From Gammaproteobacteria bacterium (GTDB taxonomy: Bacteria; Pseudomonadota; Gammaproteobacteria; Pseudomonadales; Azotimanducaceae): DNA of 64,000 bases. The DNA lies in contig VXNY01000023.1 in NCBI GenBank assembly GCA_009840305.1, positions 92,347-156,346 of the forward strand, in the 5' to 3' direction. Position numbers and translations under genes: made by a program. Below, piece after piece: positions 48,115 to 56,077 of this stretch (position 1 is the first letter of the stretch; every line of letters begins with the position of its first letter). The notes under the pieces are model-generated. The model was not told where the DNA came from and searched no databases. It worked only from the letters and a program-made list of their open reading frames with translations.

Positions 48115-50001
48115 TTAGCTCGAGATCTCTGGTGTTTCTTCGGGTTCTTCTTCCGGTTCCACTAAAGACTCATCCATGCCATAACGATCGACCAGAAAGT
48201 CTTTCAACTCGCTAGTGTGAATATTCTTTCGATATATACACCCTTGGGAGTCAATCAAGAAAGTCGAAGGGATGAAGTTGATGCCATAGCTCACTGAAAC
48301 AGGGCTACCGTTATCCGCATCCTTGAGTTCGCCAAGCTGCACCCAAGGTAGTTGATGATCTTCAACACCGCCGGACCAATCTTCGAGATTGTCGTCGACA
48401 GACACACCGACGATTTCAAAGTTTTCGTCAGTATACGCTGCATGAAGTTTCTTCAACTCGGGGAAAGTCGCGATACAAGGACCACACCAAGAAGCCCAGA
48501 AGTCAATCAAGACCATGTCCTTCGTTCCGGCCAAGTCGTAAAGCGAGACATCATCACCGTCAAGATTTGCTAGTGTAAATGCGGGAACTTTTTGACCCGG
48601 CACCAGTGCTTCGTTGTTTAAGGTGCGAGTATGTACAAGTTCAATTCTCTCCAACTCTGGTGTGATGTAAGTAGCTACAAAGTCCGCATCAAACTTCTCG
48701 GCTAGGGCTTGCCACACTGCGATCGCTTCTTCCGCGTTTTCGTACGGACTGAACACACCCATTTGCATAGCGAGCAACTGTGCGTTTGGATCTTTGTGAT
48801 TCTTTGCGATGTCCTGCAACTTCTCGTTTTGGAAAGCTACTGCTTCCATTCTCAACGTGTACCACTTCGGATATGAGAACTCTGGTGTTTGTGCTACTGG
48901 CTCAGCTTCTTCTTCCTCTTGTGCGACCGCGTCCTCGCATCCTTCCGCCGGTTCGACAGCATCAACAAGTTCAACAGCATCAATTTCAGTAGTGTCTTCT
49001 GCGTCTACATCGCTGTCTTCTTCATTGTTAACCACGTCTTCCTCGGAGTCAGTTGTGGTTTCATCTTCCGCCTCGTCAGAACTCTCTGAAGGTTCGTTGG
49101 GTGCGTTTCGGGATCGCTCCTGCTCTGTAGTTCACGCTTCTACTAGTGCAATGTACTCGTCGCTCTGTTGCCAGCTCTCGATTAATTGTGCGTGGTACCC
49201 TTTACCACTCACGGCAGAAAGTTCTTGTGTCTGGTTTCCTAGCTTGGCAACTTTGAGATCGCCCTGGGGTTCCAAAATGATTCGAGCGGTAGCGTTGAAA
49301 AAACTACTTTGATTACGGATATACAAAGTAGCCGTCACAGGTCGGTCGACGTCACCGTCAATTTGGAAAGAACCATCCTCAACCAAAACAGGTCCCCATT
49401 GTTTTGACTGTCGTTCGCCTTCAGAATTGACAAATGTTGCCCATGCGAATGCTGACATAGTATGGGGGGAGTCGTTTTCTAGAAAACTGAGATCTCCAGT
49501 TATGGAAAACTTATTTTCTGCGTTAAGGACTTGATTACTCGACCCAAGTACAAGAAATTCATCTCTTGGACCAGGATGGTCAACATACACGATACGTACA
49601 TCCGAACCGGAGTCCATAACCGTGTTTATCGTCATAGGATCGCTTTCTTCGGTTACCTTTAGCGAAATCTTAACTTCGGTCGGATCGGAGAAAAGGAAGG
49701 GTTGATCGTCGACTTGAAGGAGATGTACGAAGTGTTCGTCGTACGGTCCCTCATAGAGCGATTGGGTTTCCGACTCTCCAGCTGAGTTGGTGGTTTCATA
49801 CGAAATCGTTAATACTGCTTCGGAAAGATCTACCGGTTCAATTGACGGCGTTTCTTCAGCTACAGCTTCAGTCTTGCTGTCGGGTTCAATTGCTATGAAT
49901 TCGCCCGAAACAATGCTAAAAGCATCCGGGTGACCTGCATTGCTTATCGCAACCAGTGCGAAGGCAACAAACAGGCTAAGGACTTTTTGAAAATTATTCA
50001 T
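48115..50001 (-). pseudogene. TlpA-like DUF4369-thioredoxin protein (copy 2), interrupted by in-frame TGA
   Basis: Read as one frame this is a 628-codon paralogue of the flanking genes, broken by a single TGA at 49132-49134 (minus strand). The 289 residues before it have a signal peptide with a likely cleavage at SNA-G and the beta-rich domain. After the TGA the same frame continues without further stops through the acidic linker with EGCEDA, the helical part and a thioredoxin domain with WCGPC, ending EISS. In copy 1 the aligned residue is Trp (TGG in NSWTTALE; here EA-stop-TTEQE), so one G-to-A change explains it. All other features look intact, suggesting a very recent nonsense mutation, an error, or read-through. 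The part after the stop has no export signal of its own. Confidence 0.85.
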
Positions 50002-50045
50002 GGATCAATTTCCTCGCGAAAATGTTTAGTGATCTGGGTAGCTCA
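50002..50045 (-). repeat. Leader block of copy 2, shared with the intact copy at 50798-52654
   Basis: Next to the start codon, a block containing GAGGAAATTGATCC and CCCAGATCACTAA is nearly the same as the block before the other paralogue at 52655-52694. It includes the ribosome site GAGGAAA. The two genes appear to have been duplicated together with their leader. Confidence 0.7.
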
Positions 50046-50386
50046 GTAATGAAAGAGCTTGGACCAAGGAGGAGTCACGGAAGCAAGTCACTGTTTTAAA
50101 ATTGACTTCCCCGTACGTTTTTACCTCCACAACGTAACACTATTTTAATTGATTGTGTTTTTTACACGGCACGAGCTTAGAACGCGTGAAGAGTAGCAAC
50201 GTCAAATTACGTTGTATGCGTCTTAGCGTAGTCGAAGCACTAAGATCAATTCGAAAGTACCCGTGAATGGTTTCTTCCCACGAGAACTATACACTAACCT
50301 ACGTTAGATTCGGTAAGGCTCTTCGTTAAACCTCGGTATTTCAGCCACGAGAAGTCAGATACTTGAAGAGATTAACTATATACCTG
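50046..50386. other. Intergenic region upstream of tlpA-like copy 2
   Basis: No gene is visible in this 341-base stretch. An AACACTATTTTAATTGA stretch at about 50146-50162 resembles AAACTATTTTATTGAA at about 52789-52804 upstream of the last paralogue. On the minus strand both give TAAAATAGT, a possible -10 region, but no matching -35 box is clear. Confidence 0.4.
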
Positions 50387-50590
50387 TTAGCCGGAAACGT
50401 CCGGTTCAGCGTCGGTGTCTACTTCCTAGTACGCTAAAGATTCGTCCACGCCGTATCGTTTGAAAAGAAAATCTTTTTGGTCCCAAGGTCGAATATTCTT
50501 CGCGTAAATGCATTCTTGACAGTCCAGATGTCCTTTCGCAATCACGTTTGCACTATAACTTACCGCCACTGGACCATCCCACCTTCGCGG
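50387..50590 (-). pseudogene. Decayed C-terminal relic of a further TlpA-like copy
   Basis: The translated stretch from RWDGPV through CIYAKNIRP to RYGVDESLAY aligns with the last 65 residues or so of the intact paralogues (for example CIYKKNIRP and RYGIDESLEE). An in-frame TAG (50426-50428) replaces part of the tail, after which EVDTDAEPDVSG and a TAA follow in the same frame. The thioredoxin active site is absent, the cis-Pro of IPKG has become IAKG, and one residue is missing near DCQEC. It is a relic, not a working gene. Confidence 0.8.
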
Positions 50591-50797
50591 AAAAGTGTTT
50601 AACGTCAGGAATTGGTGCAGGAAGCCTGTAAACACAGCAACTCGCTCGGCTACCGAGCGTGGAGCAAGAGGGTATGAGATGTTTGAGGGATTAGGAGGAG
50701 TACGTAGTGCGCGCAGGTTTTGGCATTTACTACCTACGCGCTCTACGCGTTCACCTGAATCTATAAAGAAGTACCGCCGAGCGATACCTTAGATAGA

Positions 50798-52654
50798 TTA
50801 GCTTGATACCTCTTGTGAGTCGTCGGGTTCTACTTCCGGCTCTTCTAACGACTCATCTATGCCATAGCGATCGACGAGGAATTCTTTCAGAGCTGCGGGT
50901 CGGATGTTCTTCTTATAAATACAACCCTGTGAATCAACGAGAAATCCCTTCGGAATAGCATTCACGCCATACATCGTAGATACTGGACCTTCCCAACCCT
51001 TCACTTCGCCAAGGTTGATCCAAGGCAGTTCGTGTTCGTCAACACCACCGATCCAATCTTCGTCAGTACTGTCGATCGACACACCGACGATTTCAAAGTC
51101 TTCGTCTGTGTAAGCAGCGTGGAGTTTCTTGAGCTCGGGAAAGTCTGCGATGCAGGGACCGCACCAAGATGCCCAAAAGTCGATTAAGACCATGTCGTTA
51201 TCAGCTAATAGACTGTATAACGAGCGGTCTTCACCGTCGTAATCCGCTAATGAAAACTCTGGAACTTTTTGACCCGGTACCAGTGCTGCGTCGTTATTCA
51301 TGAGCGTCATACTCTGGTTTAGTTGTTCAATTTTTGGGTTTAGATTGGACTCAACAAATTGCTCGTCGAATTCATCAACAAGCGGTTCCAGGGCGGCAAG
51401 TTGCGACGCTGGGTCGAAATAACCATACGGACTAAATTCGAGAGCTAAATAACGCGCCATCGGGTCGTCATCGCCTTCAGCAATTTCTTTAAGCTTGTCG
51501 TTTTTGAACGCAATGGCTTTTTGCTGTAATCGATAGTACTGTGGAGTTGGGTAGGACGAATCAGGGATTTCACTCTCTTGCGCTACTGCATCTTCACAAC
51601 CCTCTTCAGGTGTGAGCGTCTCGGCAACATCTTCCGACTCGGAAGAGTCATCGGTCTCGCTCTCTGCTACGTCAGAGTCCTCGTCAGACACTTCAGGTTC
51701 AGGTTCCCCAGCCTCCCAGCGAACAAGGAATTGGTCGTATTCAGCAGCATAAGCTTCAATCATAGTAATGTAATTACTGTCTTGTTGCCAACTCTCAACG
51801 AGCTTGCTGTGGTATCCACTGCCGCTGGTTACGCTGAGCTGCTGAGTTTGGTCTCCGAGCTGTGAGACGACCAGATCTGTTTGCGGTTCGAGAATAATTT
51901 CAGCACTAGTGAAATAATTGTTTCCGTCATTGATATACATTTGTGCCATCAAAGGACCATCAACATCTCCTTGAATCATGAATGAGTCATTCTTTAATAA
52001 GACCGGCCCCCAGGACTTAATTCGTCTTTGTCCTTCGTCATTGAAGTACATAGCCCGCATCATCACTGTTGTTCCACTCGAGACGTCGGAACCGAGAAAG
52101 CCCAAGTCTCCTGACACGGTAAATCGATCGTCTGGATTCATTACTTGATTTGTCTCTCCCAAGAGTACAAATTCGTCCCGCGGACCAGGTCGGTCTAAAT
52201 AAGCAAAACGAACATCAGAGTCTGTACCAATTACCGCGTTTATTGTCATGGGATCGCTATCTTCGGTGAGACGCAGCGAAATCTTGACTTCGGTAGGTTC
52301 AGCCACTTGAACTACATTCGCAAAGTTTTCTTGGTACTGACCTTCAAACAGCACAACTGTTTCAGCCTCTCCTTCTGCGTTCGTGGTGTCATACGATACG
52401 GTAAGCGTTGCTTCCGACAGGTCAACAGGTTCGAGTGCTGGGTCTTCTGTAGGAGTAACTTCTTCGGCTTCAGCCTCGTCGACTTCGGCCTCCGAGTTGT
52501 TCTCGGCCTGAGCAGTATCTACTTCTTTCGCCTCTGGTTCTATCGTAATAAGTTCTCCAGTGATTTTGTAAGGCATGGTTGTGCTTGCATGGCTACACAA
52601 TGCCACGAATGCGAAAATGCACGACAAACCGAGAATCTTCAAAAATTTTTTCAT
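50798..52654 (-). CDS. TlpA-like exported protein: DUF4369-like domains plus thioredoxin (last copy)
   Basis: This intact 618-residue paralogue has a signal peptide (hydrophobic core about 6-20). The FVALC sequence is a poor lipobox, so cleavage after CSHA by signal peptidase I is likely. YKITGEL then starts the beta-rich region (about 30-300), with the FTVSGDLGFLG...SFMIQGDV pattern. An acidic linker with EGCEDA, a helical region and a thioredoxin domain with WCGPC at 497-501, AIPKG and DSQGCIY follow. It should be periplasmic and act on protein or small thiols; no partner is visible. The leader is shared with the interrupted copy. It is the outermost copy of the array, next to the dksA-like gene. 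Confidence 0.85.
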   Translation of the reverse strand: MKKFLKILGLSCIFAFVALCSHASTTMPYKITGELITIEPEAKEVDTAQAENNSEAEVDEAEAEEVTPTEDPALEPVDLSEATLTVSYDTTNAEGEAETVVLFEGQYQENFANVVQVAEPTEVKISLRLTEDSDPMTINAVIGTDSDVRFAYLDRPGPRDEFVLLGETNQVMNPDDRFTVSGDLGFLGSDVSSGTTVMMRAMYFNDEGQRRIKSWGPVLLKNDSFMIQGDVDGPLMAQMYINDGNNYFTSAEIILEPQTDLVVSQLGDQTQQLSVTSGSGYHSKLVESWQQDSNYITMIEAYAAEYDQFLVRWEAGEPEPEVSDEDSDVAESETDDSSESEDVAETLTPEEGCEDAVAQESEIPDSSYPTPQYYRLQQKAIAFKNDKLKEIAEGDDDPMARYLALEFSPYGYFDPASQLAALEPLVDEFDEQFVESNLNPKIEQLNQSMTLMNNDAALVPGQKVPEFSLADYDGEDRSLYSLLADNDMVLIDFWASWCGPCIADFPELKKLHAAYTDEDFEIVGVSIDSTDEDWIGGVDEHELPWINLGEVKGWEGPVSTMYGVNAIPKGFLVDSQGCIYKKNIRPAALKEFLVDRYGIDESLEEPEVEPDDSQEVSS

Positions 52655-52694
52655 GGATCAATTTCCTCTCAAGAATTAGTGATCTGGGTCGCTC
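52655..52694 (-). repeat. Leader block of the last tlpA-like copy (duplicate of 50002-50045)
   Basis: The bases adjoining the ATG contain GAGGAAATTGATCC and, further up, CCCAGATCACTAA, as in the interrupted copy. Just beyond lies a CTCGCT/AGCGAG hairpin (52692-52710) that is not shared. Confidence 0.7.
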
Positions 52695-53156
52695 GCTATC
52701 TATGAGCGAGTAAGGAGCGAGAACGAATCGAGTGTTTCGATCGTCTATCGAAGAATCTGCAAATTTCGTTCCAACCTCCAACCGGTGAAACTATTTTATT
52801 GAATGCGTTGCAGTCTTAAATTTGGTTGGGAACATCGATTGATCCATTCAATCTCTTTCATCAATTCCCAGTCTCCACTCGAGAGCAATTCAGAAATTTG
52901 TGTCGTCCAACGTTGTATGAGCACGGATGGAGTGAGATCGATAAACGCTTAGCGATTCTGAAACGACAGCCTTCAAAACAAGATGGGCGACAACGTCACC
53001 ACCTATCACAAGTCTATCTAAATTCGAGTGCTTATTGGATGAGTACTCAGTGCGGTTGAGCGGATACAAAGAACATGCAACACGCTGGGAGCTCAGCAGT
53101 GTTCATCCAATATCTATGCATGCTTGACGCTCAGATTGTCGTTCGTTTGTGCAATA
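52695..53156. other. Intergenic region between the tlpA-like array and the dksA-like gene
   Basis: This 462-base gap lacks a recognisable gene. A 77-codon open frame on the plus strand (52826-53059) has no family match I know and no ribosome site. The left part must contain the promoter of the last tlpA-like copy; the right part lies downstream of the dksA-like gene. Confidence 0.4.
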
Positions 53157-54308
53157 CTATTGACCTAGCTGACGTTCTCGTAATTCATCGCGTTCTTTAC
53201 AGTCGATACACTTAGTCACAATAGGTCTTGCTTCCAAACGACGAATGGGAATCTCACAACCGCAGGCTTCGCAGTATCCGTAGGACCCAGTTTTCAAACA
53301 GTCGATGGCGCGATTAATTTTTCGAACTAGTTGGCTTTCTCGATCCCTAGTTCGGAGTTGATTGTGAAAAACCCCTTCGTTGGTTCCCTGATCTAACGGA
53401 TCTGGAAGATTGCTCGCGTCATTCTCTTGTAGTTGACTCGCTCGGTCAACTTCTTCCGCTAGCAACTTCTCTTTCGCGCGGATGAGAATGTCCATAAAGT
53501 GGTCCTGTTGCGCTCCGGACATGAACAAATCTTTATTAGTTAATCGGTAGGGCTTGTAGTAGATTCCTTGAAAACCAATGACATAGTCATCGTTAGCCAT
53601 ATCCACAGCATGACGAGCGCTGGATGATGCTGCGGTTTTTGAAAGGGTTTTACGCGGTTTTCTCTTGACGCGCGGCTTTCTCTTTAATTGTTCCGCAGTG
53701 CTCGCTACTCGGTCTATCGGTTTGGTTGCTGTCTTCTTCGGTGTTCTTTTGCTTGATTTGCTAGTGGTTTTCTTTGGTGCCGTATCTGCTATGGCATGTT
53801 CAGGCTTTACTCGAACTGGTTCAGAAACTCTCTTCGCTGCGCGCGAACGTTGTTGACTCGGTCGACCGGTTGGTTTCTTCTGAGTCGGCTGTGTTTCAGC
53901 TTGGCGACCCGTACTTTGATCCCTGGGGGCTCGACGTCTAGTGGTTGGTTTCTTCGTAGCGCTAAGTGCTGACTGATTTTCAGTATCGATTGTCTTTCTA
54001 TTTCGCTTACGAGCTGCTGGAGTAAGGGCTTTCTTATCGTCACCACCAGCTAAAATCTGCGACTCCGTAACTTTGGCTTGCGGCTTCGAATTTTCTCGAG
54101 TATCTAGACTGGTTGCTACCGCTTGTGTAACTAATTCGGTAGCAGCATCGATGTTAGGGGTACGTCGATGTACAACTCGAGCTCTACGAATAGGATTTCG
54201 TTTCTTCGGTAAAGTAGTTTTTAGCTTTTGTTTGTCCCCCGAGGTACCAGACAGTTCAAAGGTACCCAAAATTTTTTCATCCTTTTTAGAAGACTTGCTA
54301 GCTGTCAT
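53157..54308 (-). CDS. DksA-like C4 zinc-finger protein with long basic N-terminal tail
   Basis: The last 144 residues (about 240-383) align with DksA, which binds the secondary channel of RNA polymerase and works with ppGpp. They include a coiled-coil region and a zinc finger with cysteines 346, 349, 367 and 370 (YCEACG...CIDCK). The first 239 residues are low-complexity and rich in Lys, Arg, Thr, Ser and Ala, resembling histone H1-like tails, whereas E. coli DksA has only 151 residues in all. The coiled-coil tip motif DxxDxA reads DPLDQG, with Gly308 where E. coli has Ala76; both aspartates are kept. The neighbour sfsA is also a dksA neighbour in E. coli. Whether it is the main DksA or a second TraR/DksA-type protein is uncertain. 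Confidence 0.82.
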   Translation of the reverse strand: MTASKSSKKDEKILGTFELSGTSGDKQKLKTTLPKKRNPIRRARVVHRRTPNIDAATELVTQAVATSLDTRENSKPQAKVTESQILAGGDDKKALTPAARKRNRKTIDTENQSALSATKKPTTRRRAPRDQSTGRQAETQPTQKKPTGRPSQQRSRAAKRVSEPVRVKPEHAIADTAPKKTTSKSSKRTPKKTATKPIDRVASTAEQLKRKPRVKRKPRKTLSKTAASSSARHAVDMANDDYVIGFQGIYYKPYRLTNKDLFMSGAQQDHFMDILIRAKEKLLAEEVDRASQLQENDASNLPDPLDQGTNEGVFHNQLRTRDRESQLVRKINRAIDCLKTGSYGYCEACGCEIPIRRLEARPIVTKCIDCKERDELRERQLGQ

Positions 54309-54386
54309 GCTTGGACTCGAAGACCTGAGCGTAGTTTAGATGGTTGACCAAAAAATAAGGCACGGAATTTTACAAATTTATTTTCT

Positions 54387-55085
54387 ATGAAATTTGACGG
54401 CGAACTTCAAGAAGGCATCTTCGTACGCCGATACAAGAGATTCTTCGTTGACGTAGCGACACCAGAGGGATTGGAACTAACGGTTCATTGTGCGAATACT
54501 GGCGCGATGACTGGTTGTAATACACCAGGTAACCGAATTTGGTACTCATCAAGCTCGAATCCCAGACGCAAGCTGAAGCACTCAATCGAACTAGTCGAAA
54601 CAGACGAACGACACTTAGTTTGTGTAAACACTGCACGGGCTAATCAACTAGTGGCAGAAATTTTGGAACATAAACTTGTTTATCAGGTTCCAGAGAACGC
54701 ACAATTTCTACGCGAGATCACAATTCCAGGTGAAAGAGGTCGTTTTGATTTCGGAAATGAGACCACCCTGATCGAAGTGAAAAGTGTGACTTGGGGACAC
54801 TGTGGCATAGGTCGATTTCCGGATGCCCGTAGTTCGCGAGCAACACGCCACGTACGCGCACTCCAATCGCTAGCTATGCAAGGTTACACCGCGATTCTCT
54901 TTTTCGCAGTGTTGCACACCGGCGTAGAAACGGTTACGGTTGCTTCCGAGGTTGATGTCGAATATGCTGAAGCCATGCGGGAAGCACTGAAAAAAAACGT
55001 TAGAGTTTTTGCTTACCGATGGAGACTATCCCCTACAGAAATGACTCTAGATCAGGAAATTCCTTTTTACTTTGAGTCGTCGTGA
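54387..55085 (+). CDS. sfsA: Sugar fermentation stimulation protein homologue SfsA
   Basis: This 232-residue protein matches SfsA, a nuclease-fold protein first linked to maltose metabolism and DNA binding in E. coli. Visible family features are the N-terminal RYKRFFVDV, VHCANTGAMTGC near residues 36-47, and the nuclease-like core FDFGNETTLIEVKSVTW. The start is ATG. It is divergent from the dksA-like gene and its last 19 bases overlap the convergent PfkB kinase gene. Actual activity is unknown. Confidence 0.93.
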   Translation: MKFDGELQEGIFVRRYKRFFVDVATPEGLELTVHCANTGAMTGCNTPGNRIWYSSSSNPRRKLKHSIELVETDERHLVCVNTARANQLVAEILEHKLVYQVPENAQFLREITIPGERGRFDFGNETTLIEVKSVTWGHCGIGRFPDARSSRATRHVRALQSLAMQGYTAILFFAVLHTGVETVTVASEVDVEYAEAMREALKKNVRVFAYRWRLSPTEMTLDQEIPFYFESS

Positions 55086-56077
55086 AAGGCTCCCCACAAA
55101 CCGCGGTACTCAGTTAAGGAATGCAGTCGAGCGCCGATTTGAGTCACTATTTTTGATGCCGCGAAATTTGCAAACTGAGCACAAAGATAGTTGTCCCATT
55201 CGTTGATCACACCGGTCAGATAAGCCCCAGCGAACATATCCCCAGCACCATTTGAGTCGAGAGGAGACTGTGGAAACCCCTTGACTCGCATGGGAGATTG
55301 GTTCCGTTCGATAACGATACAGCCAGTTTCTGAGAGAGTGATCACACAAAGCCGTGCTATCGACAGCATAGGTCCGTAGGTCGCTTCAACTTTGTCGACA
55401 TTGCACCAAGCAAGAGCTTCTTCTACATTACAAAACACGAAATCGAGTTCTGGCTCGACGATATACTCAAGCGCACTTTTGAAGTTTTGTACTATAGACA
55501 CGTCCGCGAGTGTCATGCAAGTTCGTACTCCAGCGTCGCGAGCGTGGTTGATCACGGTTCTTGCAGCGTCTCGGCCGGCGCGCGAACTCGCAAGATAACC
55601 TTCCACGTAGACGAGTTCCGCGTTTTGGATAGTCGGAATCGGTAGTTCGCTCAATTCAAACGAGTCCGCGATACCGATGCTAGTATTCATACTGCGCTCC
55701 CCATCCGGCGTAATAAAAATTAAACACTGTCCAGAGTCCCCCCGTGCAGTCGTTCGTGGAGGTAGAGTGTCGATACCGGCGTCGGTGAATTCGTTAATGA
55801 ACGCCATCCCGATATTGTCGTCCGCGACCACTCCAGCGAAAAAGTTTCGACAGCCAAATCCTTGAGCAGCATAGATGGCGTTTGCTACTGAGCCTCCGGC
55901 GCTCACATCATCTGGCATCCCATCTACCGAGTTGATTAGCGCGCTTCTTCGGGCAGAGTCAATCAGAGTCATGCGCCCCTTCAAAACGTTGTTGTGAGTG
56001 AGAAATTCTTCTGAAACTTGATATTCGGTGTCAAGTAAGGCGTTGCCAATGCCAAAGAGTTGGTAGTCTTTGGTCAC
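55067..56077 (-). CDS. PfkB family carbohydrate/adenosine kinase
   Basis: I start this 336-residue protein at the GTG overlapping the hemL stop (GTGA), giving VTKDYQLFGIGNALLDTEY; a longer frame inside hemL lacks family resemblance. It is a ribokinase-fold enzyme with the glycine pair in SAGGSVANAIYAAQGFG and the catalytic anion-hole motif DSNGAGDMFAGAYL near residue 285. The pattern is closest to the adenosine-kinase-like group of bacterial PfkB proteins, but the substrate could be another nucleoside or a sugar. Tight coupling with hemL suggests one transcript with hemJ and hemL. Confidence 0.85.
   Translation of the reverse strand: MTKDYQLFGIGNALLDTEYQVSEEFLTHNNVLKGRMTLIDSARRSALINSVDGMPDDVSAGGSVANAIYAAQGFGCRNFFAGVVADDNIGMAFINEFTDAGIDTLPPRTTARGDSGQCLIFITPDGERSMNTSIGIADSFELSELPIPTIQNAELVYVEGYLASSRAGRDAARTVINHARDAGVRTCMTLADVSIVQNFKSALEYIVEPELDFVFCNVEEALAWCNVDKVEATYGPMLSIARLCVITLSETGCIVIERNQSPMRVKGFPQSPLDSNGAGDMFAGAYLTGVINEWDNYLCAQFANFAASKIVTQIGARLHSLTEYRGLWGAFHDDSK

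Noticed and set aside
48115..49035. Independent gene starting at the GTG at 49035
   Set aside because: It has no signal peptide or ribosome site and is in frame with the upstream half, so it is the rest of the broken gene.
49132..49134. Selenocysteine or recoded TGA in tlpA-like copy 2
   Set aside because: The aligned residue is Trp in the sibling, not Cys, and many genes here end in TGA, so a TGG-to-TGA nonsense change is simpler.
52826..53059. 77-codon plus-strand open frame after the tlpA-like array
   Set aside because: No ribosome site, no homology that I recognise, and it lies in the upstream region of the last tlpA-like gene.
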